Notes: generated by a model from the letters alone, not told the origin. A stretch of DNA of 64,000 nucleotides from Nansenia antarctica (GCA_963989245.1 OZ022351.1:20980122-21044121); one strand, 5' to 3'; positions 51,621 through 62,879 are shown, counted from the first letter of the stretch. Translations and numbers: made by a program.

Positions 51621-53738
51621 TTGTTGTTGTTGTTGTTGTTTTAATCTTTTTTCTTTTTTACCCATGTAGTCCCATTGAAGTGGAAAGACCTCTTTTACAA
51701 GCAACACAAGCTAAAACAGTATATGATGATATGAATGCTGCTGTCGCTGTCGTCCTTCCACAGGTCAGGAGCGCTATGGCAACATGACGCGTGTGTACTA
51801 CCGCGAGGCCGTTGGGGCGTTGGTGGTCTTTGACATGACTAGAGCTTCCACCTTCCAGGCTGTACTCAAGTGGAAGGTGGACCTGGACTCCAAGGTATCA
51901 CGACAATATCTCTTACTCTGTTATTGTTACTGTAACAGGGCAGCTGTGGCTCAGGGGGGTATTCCATCAACGCTGCTAAAGAAAAATTCGGACTTATTTT
52001 GATAAATCTCTTATAAGTCTCTCAGACTTATCAAAATAAGCCTGGATTCTTTGGTAAGTCTTGTGGGATTTAGCAAAATAACTATTCTCTAGCGACATTG
52101 ATGGAATACCCCCCAGGAGGTAGAGCAGGGTGTCTAATGATCACAAGGCCGGTGGTTCGATCCCCAGCTCCTCCAGTCCACGTGTCGCGGTGTCCTTGGG
52201 CAAGGCACTGAAGCGCTTTACAATGGCCTCTCATTCACCCATTCACACACCAATGGCAGCAAGCTACCATGCAAGGCGTCGGTCTGCTCATTGGGAGCAA
52301 TTTGGGCTTAAGTATCTTGCCCAAGGACACTTCGACAGGTGGATCTGCCAACCTTGCGATCAGTAGACGCCGGCTCTACCTCCTGCGCCACCACCGCCCC
52401 TTAGTTCCACCAGCATCATTCTTAGTTCCATCATTCTTAGTTCCATCATTCTTAGTTCCATCATTCTTAGTTCCATCATTCTGTGTTCCATCATTCTGTG
52501 TTCCATCATTCTTAGTTCCATCATTCTTAGTTCCATCATTCTTAGTTCCATCATTCTTAGTTCCATCATTCTGTGTTCTGAGGTTGCGCTGGTCAACGGA
52601 CGGCCAGTACCTGCGGTCCTGCTGGCCAACAAGTGTGATCAACTGCCCCAGGGGCTGTGCTCCAAGCTGCCCAGGATGGAGAACTTCACCAAGGACCACG
52701 GCTTCGTAGGCTGGTACGAGACCTCCGCCAAGGTGAGAGCACAGGGTCACAGGGTCACAGGGTCACAGGGTCAGGAGCCAAGGGTCAAGCACTCTAATTG
52801 AGTTATGTATATAGTGATCAACGTATTTGACCATGACACATATGGTCAAAGGAGGAGGGAGGAGGAGCGGGTAAGAGAGAGAGGAGGTCTTGGCCGTTTG
52901 TTTCAGCGAAAATGCTTTTGTCCGGTGTGAGGGTGGTTAGTGTGAGGGAGAGAAGGCGAAAGGGATGTAGCGAGGAAGTGAGAGAAGGCGAGAGAAGGAG
53001 AAAGAAGGGGAGGGAAGGAGAAAGAAGGGGAGGGAAGGAGAGAGAAGGGGAGGGAAGGAGAGAGAAGGGGAGAGAAGGAGAGAGGAGAGAGAAGGAGAGA
53101 GAAGGAGAGAGAAGGGGAGGGAAGGAGAGAGAAGGGGAGAGAAGGCGAGAGAAGGAGAGAGAAGGAGAGAGAAGGGGAGGGAAGGAGAGAGAAGGGGAGA
53201 GAATGGGAGAGAAGGAGAGAGAAGGAGAGACAGGCTAAACAGAAGCCAGCTCTGAATGTAAATACTGTCATTGTCCCTCCCCACATTCCTCTCACTCTCT
53301 CACTCTCTCACTTTCCTCTCACTTTTCTCCACATTCCTCTCACTCTCTTTCTTACTCCCTGTATACCTCTCTTTCAATTTCATGACCTCTCTCTTTTCTG
53401 TCCCTCTTTCCCTCTCCCTCCCTTCCTCCCACCCTCCCTCCTCCTTCACTCTCTCCCCTCTCTCACCCATCCTCCCCCGGCCCCTCTGTCTCCCCTCTCT
53501 CTCCCTCCCTCCCTCTCTCCCTCCCTCCCTCCCTCAGGACAACACAAACATTGACGCAGCCATCATGTGCCTCGTGGAGAACATCATGTCAGTGGAGGAG
53601 AACCGTCCGCCTGTCAGCGAATCAGATCCCAGTGTTCTGCTGCTGCCGCGCTTCGACTACAACATGAAGGAGAGGGGGGTGCCGGGCTGCAACGCCTGCT
53701 CCAAGAGGACCCCCGCACACAGGGACCCCCTGGAATGA
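49103..53738 (+). CDS. Rab32/Rab38-subfamily small GTPase
   Basis: Four coding exons give 224 aa: 49103-49295, 51764-51894, 52583-52732 and 53538-53738 (stop TGA). Introns are GT/AG and phases are consistent. Visible motifs: P-loop GDLGVGKTS (13-21), the subfamily signature HYRATIGVDFALKVLNWD, switch II WDIAGQERYGNMTRVYY, NKCD (124-127) and ETSAK (154-158). The GTPase core is nearer Rab32 in wording; the tail has a Rab38-like CxxC. By family it would act in traffic to melanosomes and lysosome-related organelles. The C-terminus reads GCNACSK followed by 10 further residues. The last Cys (C212) is 12 residues from the end, so no CC, CXC or CAAX box is present. It is head-to-head with rab39b about 3.8 kb away. 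The exact paralogue (rab32 or rab38 series) is not resolved. Confidence 0.93.
49368..49582. repeat. CA microsatellite at the start of intron 1 of the Rab32/38 gene
   Basis: (CA)n with CACG interruptions beginning about 70 bases after the exon 1 donor. Confidence 0.95.
50205..50592. repeat. Minisatellite with units of about 23-30 bp in intron 1
   Basis: About 13 units of TGGATCATTCTGATGTAGAT followed by either TAAACT or TAAAGGAATC. Confidence 0.9.
50690..51005. repeat. CT then GT microsatellites in intron 1
   Basis: (CT)n at 50693-50765, CT-rich text to 50915, and (GT)n at 50955-51005. Confidence 0.95.
51105..51280. repeat. CA microsatellite in intron 1
   Basis: Nearly pure (CA)n of about 170 bp. 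Confidence 0.95.
51580..51640. repeat. TTA then TTG trinucleotide repeat
   Basis: (TTA)n followed by (TTG)n, about 120 bases before the exon 2 acceptor. Confidence 0.9.
51940..52402. mobile_element. Inverted pair of tRNA-SINEs split by a MITE, intron 2
   Basis: The left SINE starts GGGCAGCTGTGGCTCAG and continues after the MITE as GAGGTAGAGCAGGGTG..GGTTCGATCCCC. The right SINE is inverted and ends CTACCTCCTGCGCCACCACC at 52395. Both contain CCTTGGGCAAG-type body sequence. The MITE at 51957-52113 begins GGGGGTATTCCATC, ends GATGGAATACCCCC and is flanked by CAG. Confidence 0.75.
52403..52575. repeat. 15-bp minisatellite at the exon 3 splice acceptor
   Basis: About 11 units of TTAGTTCCATCATTC, some with CTGTGTTCC in place. 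The array runs to within about 10 bases of the acceptor TTCTGAG|GTTGCG at 52582/52583. Confidence 0.95.
52920..53240. repeat. Purine-rich minisatellite in intron 3
   Basis: GAGAGAAGGGGAGGGAAGGA-type units over about 300 bp. Confidence 0.95.
53280..53536. repeat. Pyrimidine-rich tract before exon 4
   Basis: CT-rich sequence serving as an extended polypyrimidine tract for the acceptor CCTCAG at 53537. Confidence 0.9.
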
Positions 53739-53744
53739 GGGGGG

Positions 53745-53942
53745 GGGGCAGAAAAGAAAGAGGGAGAGAGAGAGGGAGAGTGTGTGTGCGTGCGCGTGCG
53801 TGTGCGCGTGCGTGCGTGCGTGTTTTAGAGAGAGTGATAGAGAGAGTGAGAGAGGAAGGGTGTGTGTGTGCGAGAATGAGTGAGAGAGAGAGTGAGAGGG
53901 AGAGATGAATAGAGAGGCAGAGAGAAAGAGAGAGAGAGAGAC
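53745..53942. repeat. GA/GT-rich tract directly after the Rab32/38 stop codon
   Basis: Simple repeats in the presumed 3' untranslated region. No polyadenylation signal was fixed. Confidence 0.9.
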
Positions 53943-54194
53943 CACAAGCAGGTATGATTAGGGACAGCGGGGCATCATACCACTGTCAGAGCACTGAGTC
54001 TCTTCTGACATCAGAGACATAACCCGTGTTACATAACCACTAACGCTGATAACAAATAAGTGTCATGTTATCAAGTTATTGCATCGCATCTCGTCACGTG
54101 GAAAATGAGTATTCTTGTATTTTTGATAACTCAGTATTGGCCTGCCGCTGTCCATGTGTTGCACGGCTTGGTAACCAGTTTGTACACCAGTGTT

Positions 54195-55030
54195 TTAACA
54201 GGCTGTAAGGCCAGGTTTAACAGGCTGTAAGGCCAGGTTTAACAGCCCTGCTAGGCCAGGTTTAACAGCCCTGCTAGGCCAGGTTTAACAGGCTGTAAGG
54301 CCAGGTTTAACAGCCCTGCTAGGCCAGGTTTAACAGCCTGTAAGGCCAGGTTTAACAGGCTGTAAGGCCAGGTTTAACAGGCTGTAAGTCCAGGTTTAAC
54401 AGCCCTGCTAGACCAGGTTTAACAGGCTGTAAGGCCAGGTTTAACAGCCCTGCTAGGCCAGGTTTAACAGGCTGTAAGGCCAGGTTTAACAGCCCTGCTA
54501 GGCCAGGTTTAACAGCCCTGCTAGGCCAGGTTTAACAGCCCTGCTAGGCCAGGTTTAACAGCCCTGCTAGGCCAGGTTTAACAGGCTGTAAGGCCAGGTT
54601 TAACAGCCCTGCTAGGCCAGGTATAACAGGCTGTAAGGCCAGGTTTAACAGCCCTGCTAGGCCAGGTTTAACAGGCTGTAAGGCCAGGTTTAACAGCCCT
54701 GCTAGGCCAGGTTTAACAGGCTGTAAGGCCAGGTTTAACAGCCCTGCTAGGCCAGGTTTAACAGGCTGTAAGGCCAGATTTAACAGCCCTGCTAGGCCAG
54801 GTTTAACAGCCCTGCTAGGCCAGGTTTAACAGGCTGTAAGGCCAGGTTTAACAGCCCTGCTAGGCCAGGTTTAACAGCCCTGCTAGGCCAGGTTTAACAG
54901 GCTGTAAGGCCAGGTTTAACAGCCCTGCTAGGCCAGGTTTAACAGCCCTGCTAGGCCAGGTTTAACAGCTCTGCTAGGCCAGGTTTAACAGCTCTGCTAG
55001 GCCAGGTTTAACAGGCTGTTAGGCCAGGTT
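54195..55030. repeat. Binary 22/23-bp minisatellite
   Basis: About 37 units of two types in mixed order: GGTTTAACAGGCTGTAAGGC+CA (22 bp) and GGTTTAACAGCCCTGCTAGG+CCA (23 bp). Confidence 0.95.
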
Positions 55031-55534
55031 CGCACCCACTAACCGTCCTCAGATTGAGATTGTGCTTAGCTGGTAATAAATGAAGCCCAGTGCTGAGAGG
55101 CAAGGCGTACGTTATAACATGTTTCATAAGGCAAAGCGATGAGAATATTGTGTCAATAAACAACATATTTTCATAAACAGAACTACTAGTTACTGTAATA
55201 GCATTTCTTTTCACAGCAACCCCCCCCTGTTCATTACATGTCCTCAGTTCTCCGATCAAAACATTTTTGATTGATTTCAAGGTTTAAAAAGTTAAAAACT
55301 TAGGGTTAGGGTTATTATTCTCTATTTCTAATTAGCTTTTTCTCAACAATGTCATTGGTCTCTGTTGACCCCGTCCCCCAACCCCTGTACCGTATGTAAT
55401 GTGCCTTGATGAACACTAGAGTTCGCTGTTGCACCGCAGAAACGTAGACCTCGTCTACTGACTGCGGCTGTGTGAGTGTGGGTTTGGGGGAGGGAGGGAG
55501 GAGGTAACATTAATTTACAGTTACTTCTCATCAG

Positions 55535-55622
55535 GGGAGCACGGCGGAGGTAGACATCGGAGGACGGGCTCATTGTAATGCATGGAATGGAATGAGAAAT
55601 GGTAGGAGCTGCATGTGAGCTG
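55535..55622. mobile_element. Partial GGAGGCTGGTGGAGG MITE
   Basis: GGAGGTAGACATCGGAGGAC..CATTGTAATGCATGGAATGG, half of the palindrome only. Confidence 0.6.
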
Positions 55623-55639
55623 GTGACTGGTGGGTTGCT

Positions 55640-55800
55640 GGCATCAAATCTAAAGGTGCCTATCACTGCTATTGTGGCTTTGAGCAAGGCACTTAACCCC
55701 TAATTGTTCCAGGGGCGCTGACTGTGGCTGACCCTGTGCCTAAAGAAACCATACATTTCGTTGTACTCTGTACTGTGCAATGACAAAAAGGTTGAATGTA
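55640..55800 (+). mobile_element. SINE 3' part
   Basis: TTTGAGCAAGGCACTTAACC..CATTTCGTTGTACTCTGTAC..GCAATGACAAA, the body and tail of a teleost tRNA-SINE. The tRNA head is not clear. Confidence 0.6.
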
Positions 55801-56330
55801 ATCTACTCTAAAAACAATTGCTGACATGGTACCCCATAGAGAGGGAGGGGGACAGAGAGAGATGGGGGGCGGTGGGGGGGTTGGTAGAGACAGAGGGGGT
55901 GTGTGTGTGTGGTGGGGGTGGTGGCGGGGTTGCTAAACTATAAGGCTATACTTTCCAGCTGGTATTGTTTTACAATGGCGCTATTATGCCACCTTATTAT
56001 TGGGCTCTTTGCTGGTCGAACTTTTCATTATGGGTTTCATTACAGTGTTAAGTGTTTACAGTAGGGCGCTTATGAGAGTCAATGGAATGTAAATTCACTT
56101 GCCCTGACATATGTTTTATCGTAGGCCCTTTGCGTGTTTTTCTAAACAACTAAACAATAAACATCTGAAGGAATGCAATTACATGTTGGGCGGGGTGTGT
56201 GTACCGTATTTCATTGTTTATTCATTGACTTTGACTGCTGGAGGAAAAAAATGGAAAGTTTGAGTGTAACCGACGGCGGTTGAGAGTCGGACTGTAGTGC
56301 TCTTGTTAAATCCATCCAGGGGGAGGGAGG
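55800..56330. other. Intergenic, G-rich simple sequence, no gene
   Basis: GGGGGTGTGTGTGTGGTGGG-type low-complexity text at 55840-55935; otherwise nothing recognised. Confidence 0.5.
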
Positions 56331-56389
56331 GAGGGTGGGAGACAGGGGGAGGGAGGGTGGGAGACAGGGGGAGAGAGACCGCGGGAGAG

Positions 56390-56720
56390 GGGGGTGGGGG
56401 GGGGAGGGTACAATTCGTACACGCTCGCTGACCGGGGAAATAGCGCGGTGAGGCGGAGAGACTGGGCCGATAGACGCCCCCCTCTCCCAACGCTGACGTT
56501 CCTCTCGCATAATATCGGTGAAACACAAGTTAACAGAAGCCGACTAAAAGGCTATATTACTACGGGACGTCCCAGGCTGGACTTAACGGGTTACTGAAAG
56601 AGCGAGAACAGTTTTGCGTAGGGAATAACGGTCTCTATAACGGTGGATGTTTTTTATTCGAGGAAGCGGCTCCAGGAGAGGAACTCAACACCATGTAGGA
56701 CGTCCCGACTCCAGTCATGG
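56390..56720 (+). promoter_or_regulatory. CpG-rich probable promoter and first exon of an unidentified gene
   Basis: CpG-dense sequence (for example ACACGCTCGCTGACCGGGG, ATAGCGCGGTGAGGCGG) leads to CCAGTCATG|GTAAGTCC at about 56716-56725, a good donor directly after an ATG. It looks like a transcribed first exon whose coding part starts with the ATG alone. No following exon could be recognised, so the gene is unnamed and may continue past the right edge. Confidence 0.4.
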
Positions 56721-57069
56721 TAAGTCCCCGAGACAGAGAATGCAAGGCGGCTTGAAATTCCTGCAGGTTTGGATGGAAAATATGGAAAATATGTTCATTT
56801 TTAGGTAAATAACGAAGCCACCAATGACTATATATCTATAGTAATTAATCTAATATTAGGTTAGGTGTTTGTAGTCTATTATTTTATCTATTTATTTTAA
56901 TGGTCTCTTCAAGACTGTCAAAATCCAAAAAGTTGAGTCTGATACAGACAAGGTTATATTGGTCGCTCCTCTTGGGTAAACGAGTAGCCTACTCATTTCC
57001 CTGAAAAAGCAAACATGGAACTATTCCCCAACAGAAGCCTATCGGAATTAATTTGAGAAAGTGTTGAGT

Positions 57070-57092
57070 TATGTATGTATGTGTGTGTGTGT

Positions 57093-57131
<39 letters not shown>

Positions 57132-57350
57132 CCTATCGGAATGAATTTGAGGAATCCTCCTCTTCTAAAGCCTTGTCAATGTCCAGCAAATTGAATTGAA
57201 TAAATAAAATACTAGAATAACAGACAGCTAACCCAATATTAGGATGTGTGTGTGTGTGCGTGTGTGTGTGTGTGTGTGTGCATGCGTGTGTGTGTGCATG
57301 CGTGTGTGTGTGTGTGTGTGTGTCTGTGTCTGTGTCTGTGTGTGCATACA
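57070..57350. repeat. GT microsatellites
   Basis: (GT)n at 57078-57130 and 57245-57345. Confidence 0.95.
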
Positions 57351-57594
57351 TTCATAGGAAGTGGAGGTGGCATGAGTGAAGTGGTGGCATTTGATTTGAA
57401 GATGATTCTCTCAAGGTTTCAATTTCATCAACAATACAGAGATTGAGTCACATTGCGAATCAGGGAGGAGACAGAAGTGATGAATCTGTTGGGTTGGGTT
57501 AGGCTACTGTTTAATGGCACCCAGCCTTGGGGATTGTTGTTTCACTAGTTTTTACAGACAGAGAGAAAGGGAGGTGACACTCAAACAGACACAC

Positions 57595-57596
57595 AG

Positions 57597-57647
<51 letters not shown>

Positions 57648-58010
57648 AGAGAAACAGACAGACAGATATACATGCATACAGATGTAGAGAGAGAGAGAAA
57701 GAGAGAGATGAACAGAATTAGCCCTTTTTACTGCTCCTCCTGCTGTGTATGGGACAGGGTGGAGCAGTTTGGCGTGAGATGGAGTTAGAGAGAGGGAGGG
57801 TGGAAGGGAGGGAGGGAGTACGGGAGGGAGGGATGGATTGGGGGGAATGAAAAGAGGGGGGCAGGGACTTTTTATTTTAGGAGACTTGGAGAGCAGCGAC
57901 AGTGGTTTGGGTGATGCCACATTTTCCACATTGGACCTGAAATAAAGAAAGAGAGGGAGTGGGAAAGAGAGAAAGAAATGTAGTGAAGTGTATTATTCAG
58001 GCACTCACTT

Positions 58011-58055
<45 letters not shown>

Positions 58056-58067
58056 GACTCACACAGA

Positions 58068-58136
<69 letters not shown>

Positions 58137-58165
58137 ACACACACACACACACACACACTATCAAT
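57595..58165. repeat. CA microsatellites with GA-rich text
   Basis: (CA)n at 57598-57643 and 58012-58160, with GA-rich and GGGAGGGA sequence between. Confidence 0.9.
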
Positions 58166-58409
58166 GTCCAGAATGTCGGCAGTGTCCTGCCTCTGTGTAG
58201 TTCTCAGGGCCAGACGTGTCAGGGGACATGTCAGGGTACGATCACAAGCTAGCAGCTGTGACGCAAGACATGAAGAAGAAGAGGAGGAGGAGGAAGAGGA
58301 GGTCCGGCCATCTGATCCAAGCTCTTTATCTGGCGGGTCAGACGGTCAGTCCCTCCTCATGGTTTGTGTTATCCAGTATAGGGGGATTGAGGAAAGGAAA
58401 TCACTATCT

Positions 58410-58960
58410 TATACATTCTCTCTCTGCCTCTCTTATTCTCATTTTCCCTTTCTCCTTCCCTCTCACCCCCCTCTCTCTCCCTCTCTCTTTCCCTTTCTGC
58501 CTCTTCCTCTCTCTGTCTGCCTCTCTCCCTCCCTCTCTCTCTTTCCTTCTGCCTCTTCCTCTACGTCTGCCTCTCTCTCTCTCCCTCTGTCTCTCGCTCT
58601 CTCTATATATATCTCTCTCTCTCTCTCTCTCTTTCCTACTGCCTCTTCCTCTCTCCCTCTGCCTCTCTCTCTCTCTCTCTCTGTCCGTCTCTCTGTCCCC
58701 CCTCTCTCTCATTCTCTCTGTCATGTAGGTTACATCTGGTTTCTATCACCAACCCTTCTCTGTTTCCCATCGATCTCTCCCACTAGTGCAGACTCCCTCC
58801 CCCGCCCCCTCTCTCCCTCCCACCCCTCTCACTTGCTCTCCACCTCTCCACCCAGCTCTCTCTCCCTTTGTGTCTCTCTCTCCTTCTCTCTTCTCTCCGC
58901 CTCTGCCTTCACCTTCTCCATCTTGGTTCCCCCCCTCTGTCTGTCTCTTAGCCAAGCATC
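58410..58960. repeat. CT-rich low-complexity tract
   Basis: Imperfect TCTCTC/CCTCTCTC sequence. Ser/Leu-rich frames here are artefacts. Confidence 0.9.
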
Positions 58961-59044
58961 TGTTTGGAATCCTTAGGCCTCTTCCGTTTCAGAGCTGCAT
59001 GTAGAATGCAGGAGAGAAAGACAGGAAGTTCAAAGGAAGAGTGA

Positions 59045-59280
59045 CATACTCACACACACACACACACACACACACACATGGCATGCAACCTACAACCTAC
59101 AAACTCATGCACGCACACACACGCACATGCGCATCAACCTGCAAACACATGGACGCACACACACAGACACACAGACACACACACACACACACACACTGTA
59201 CACATCTCTCCCTCTATTGTCTTAGTAGGGTCAGCCTGCAGCCATACCGACCAGATAAAACACACACCAGTCAGTCATAG

Positions 59281-59344
<64 letters not shown>

Positions 59345-59345
59345 T
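59045..59345. repeat. CA then CT microsatellites
   Basis: (CA)n at 59050-59080 and 59155-59195; (CT)n at 59283-59342. Confidence 0.95.
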
Positions 59346-59638
59346 CTCTTCCTCGAGTCATCTTCTATGTGTGGCCGAATAGTTTGACTTAATCTAGTTT
59401 ACTAATCCAATCCACTGTGTTGCATGCTTTTATAGGATTGGACAGTGGCTGTAGTATGTGCTCTTCCTTCTCTCTGACTCACCGGTCGAGTGTTGTTGCT
59501 ATATGGGTTGTTTCTGTTGTCAAGCTCTTTGTGACAATTGTATTATATAAAAATAGGGCTATAGAGATTCATTGGGTTTGATTTGATTTCTATATGCAGG
59601 CGCTGTAGTACAAAGAGAGACTGGCATGAGCAGTCTTA

Positions 59639-59639
<1 letters not shown>

Positions 59640-59699
<60 letters not shown>

Positions 59700-59829
59700 G
59701 TAGCCAGCAACACATATGACCGTAGCCTGCTTATGTGTTCTAGAGACTGTGTCGCTGTAAAGCGTTTGTCCTGTACTTCTTCAGAGGTTATTTAATCCAG
59801 GATGTCCCCAATTAAGAGTCTGCTAAGTA

Positions 59830-59869
<40 letters not shown>

Positions 59870-59870
59870 A
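59640..59870. repeat. Two CA microsatellites
   Basis: (CA)n at 59640-59695 and 59829-59867. Confidence 0.95.
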
Positions 59871-59924
59871 CATTTGTAATTTGGGACTTAATGGCACTAA
59901 TAACATCAGTTAGATCAGTCCAAG

Positions 59925-60129
59925 ATCCAAGATGGTGGCGTGCATGGCAGCTGTGTTTCGCTCTCTCCAACAACATTGCAGCAATTTGCGTATTTTATTG
60001 TTTTTAATTGTGTGTTTTTACCCTGTAATGTAGTTAGCTATGATATGCCAGAGAGACACTTTCGAACATAAGACTATTACTTACGATAAGTCTCCAGCAA
60101 GTTTGTGTGTGTGTGTGAGTGTGTGTGTG

Positions 60130-60169
<40 letters not shown>

Positions 60170-60191
60170 TGTGAGTGTGAGTGTGAGTGTG

Positions 60192-60261
<70 letters not shown>

Positions 60262-61340
60262 CGTGCGTGCATGTGCGTGTGCGCGCGTGTGCGTGCGCAT
60301 GTGTGCGGGTGTATGTGTGTGTGCTCTCAATGGCCCCCCGCGAATGAGGAGGAGAAAGAGAAGGAGACGCAGACGATGAGCTGGCTAGCTGGTCAGGAGT
60401 AAACGACGACACGGTAAAACGTCACTCCCCAGTATTCTGTTGTCACCAGTAAATGTTCATGTCCTCAGGACCTACTGCTGCCCTGGCGCTGCTCTGTCCC
60501 CCCCCCCTGGCTACCGAGAGAATTTACTGCTGTTGTATGCATAGCGTGTGTACATACATTCCACCACATGCTGACACGAGCGTCACACTCGACGAACTGT
60601 ACGGGACTATCAGCGACTTTAGAAAACAAACACCCAGAGGTTCTGGGAGGTCTACAAACCCCTCCTCCACCGACCAGACGGCACAACAGGCGCCCCGACC
60701 AGGAAGACTCCCAGGCCGGGTGCTTAAAGTGTGAGCAGAACAGCCACCCCAGTCAGAACAGCCACCCTCAATCAGAACAGCCACCCCAGTCAGAACAGCC
60801 ACCCTAATCAGAACAGCCACCCCAGTCAGAACAGCCACCCCAATCAGAAACTGTTCGAGCTACCACCGTCGGGGAAACGGTAGCGAAGCCTCGGGGCTAC
60901 TCCCTCCAGCAATCAGGCTCCTGGAGAAACGCACTGGAAGAAAACAGAAGACTGTCCCCCCCAAACCAACCACATTCACACGACACACATAATCTATATA
61001 TTATATGGCTACTTGCACACTACCTGACTACTTGAACACTACCTGACTACTTGTACTGTATCATATTGCATTTCGTCTTATTGTACATTGCACAGCATTT
61101 TGCACTATTGATTCCACTGTAGTACGACTGGTTCCACTGTATACGACTACTATCACTTACCACTTTATTACTTTATTATTACTTTATTATTACTTACTTT
61201 ACTTGTTTTACTTTACTCTATTATTGTGCTTTTCTTTATCTTGTTGCAATGCCAATGTTGAAGAACCGAAGCCAAAGATTTTTACTCTTGTGTACTTGTA
61301 CCTTCGATGTAATAAAACAAATTCTGATTCTCATTCAGAT
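59925..61340 (+). mobile_element. Internally deleted LINE with an internal GT array
   Basis: It begins CCAAGATGGTGGCGTGCATG, the usual start of a teleost L2/CR1-type LINE. A (GT)n array at 60097-60330 follows, then 5' coding-like sequence. Tandem CAGAACAGCCACCCCAGT units (about 60736-60850) precede a LINE 3' end (TTGCACAGCATTTTGCACTA..GATGTAATAAAACAAATTCTG). The reverse transcriptase region is missing, so it is a non-autonomous remnant. Confidence 0.65.
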
Positions 61341-61344
61341 TCTG

Positions 61345-62145
61345 ATAGATATAGGCAACATACTGTATTGCAACATTGTGGGACCATAATAGTATGACAT
61401 AATATGACAATAATAACGTTATTGATTGGTTAAGAGCTTTTCATACATTGACCCTTGTGTCACGTAGCCATAGCCATACCTCACAATCACGTTGTCCTCC
61501 TTTCCAGGTCTGGAGAAATGCCGATTGTCCGATCTGACTTGGGTTGAATTGCACGGAGCGATGGGAGAGTGTGCTCTTAATTTAATTGGATGTTACATTC
61601 CATGACCCCCCCCCCCCTCACGCCCGTAGAATGGTTGCTTGTTGTTACGTGCATCGTCTTTTCCGACCGCGTAGGACTATCTAACAGAGAGTTGCTGCTT
61701 GGTGAGGGTTGAGCCTCGGGCAGAGCCCTGTGTGACCACAGCATAACCACAGTGTTGAATCTGCAGGGGGACTGTGAGGAGGGGGGAGGAGGGGTGAGGA
61801 GGGGTGAGGTCTCCGTAGACTGAGAGACTGATATCATGGATGCCACAGTCATAAACCATAATACCTAGATGACTTCCTCGTGATCAGAGGGCTATATCTG
61901 GAATTAGAAGGCGCACGCAGGTAGCTACAGTAGCATCGTCACAAGAGCGTGATTCCAGAATCACCTCCTTTACATGTACTACACTGCTGTGTGCATTTCC
62001 CAGCTCTGGCCTGTTTTGTAGCGGAAGTCTCAGCAGCTCTCTACTCTGAGCTCCCACTGTGTTTTACAAGACTGTGTACATTCTGTCTGTAAAATAAAAA
62101 AAAGGCTGTTTGAAGCCTTTTTGAAAACACAGACCAGGCTACAAC
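61345..62145. other. Intergenic, no gene seen
   Basis: Unique-looking sequence. A CAG-like acceptor at about 61508 has no supported exon after it. Confidence 0.5.
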
Positions 62146-62149
62146 CAAC

Positions 62150-62340
62150 TACATTTTAAATCATTTCGCAGACGCTTTTATCCAAAGCGACTTACAATTG
62201 CAGATTACAGGGACATTCTCCTCCCTGGAGTAATTTAGGGCTAAGTGCCTTACTCAAGGGCACACAAGTGGTGATATTCCCAGGCTGGATTTGAATTCAT
62301 GACCTTCTGATCACCACTCCAACTCACTATCCACTAGCTT
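62150..62340 (-). mobile_element. SINE-like repeat
   Basis: GACGCTTTTATCCAAAGCGA..CAAGGGCACACAAGTGGTG..ATGACCTTCTGATCACCACT, the reverse orientation of the family at 34300-34450. Confidence 0.6.
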
Positions 62341-62659
62341 GAGCAATGATTGTGTGTTTTACTTGTTAACACTAGGACCCTCCTCCTGGCCCTCATTACT
62401 TACCAAGGCCTCCGGTCACATCAGTGTCATCACTGAATTAGATCAAAATCATGCGTTCAACATAATGCACTGGTTGTGTTTAGTCGGGACATATGGTCCT
62501 CTGTGCCACTCACATGAATGAATGCACTCACTGGGTAGGTCGCTTTGGATAAAAGCTAAATGACATATATTATTATATTACCGATACAGAAGTGGCTAAC
62601 ACAGCTAAGAAAGGCACGTGGCTCTGCAGAACTTAGAAGGGATCCCGTTTGATATGTCA

Positions 62660-62790
62660 ATACCAGGGGAGGCTGGTGGAGGTAGAAAAAGGAGGACGTG
62701 CTCATTGTAACGGGTGCAATGGAATGAGGAATGGTGTCAAACATGTGGGATTTTCATCATTTCTACCTCCACCAGCCTCTATCAACCTCC
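62660..62790. mobile_element. GGAGGCTGGTGGAGG MITE
   Basis: CAGGGGAGGCTGGTGGAGGT at left and TACCTCCACCAGCCTCTATC at right, with the CTCATTGTAACGGGTGCAAT core. TCCACTAGCC/TCCATTAGCC variants follow. Confidence 0.75.
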
Positions 62791-62879
62791 ACTAGCCACT
62801 ACCAACCTCCATTAGCCTCTACTGCTTAATACCACCTGGTCCTGATGTAGATACAGTCAAACCTATGAAGTAGTTGACC

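Noticed and set aside
58164..58728. Possible exon encoding MSGYDHKLAAVTQDMKKKRR and following Lys/Arg-rich text
   Set aside because: An acceptor-like CAG precedes it, but the other phases stop quickly, the frame runs into CT-rich repeat and no protein family was recognised.
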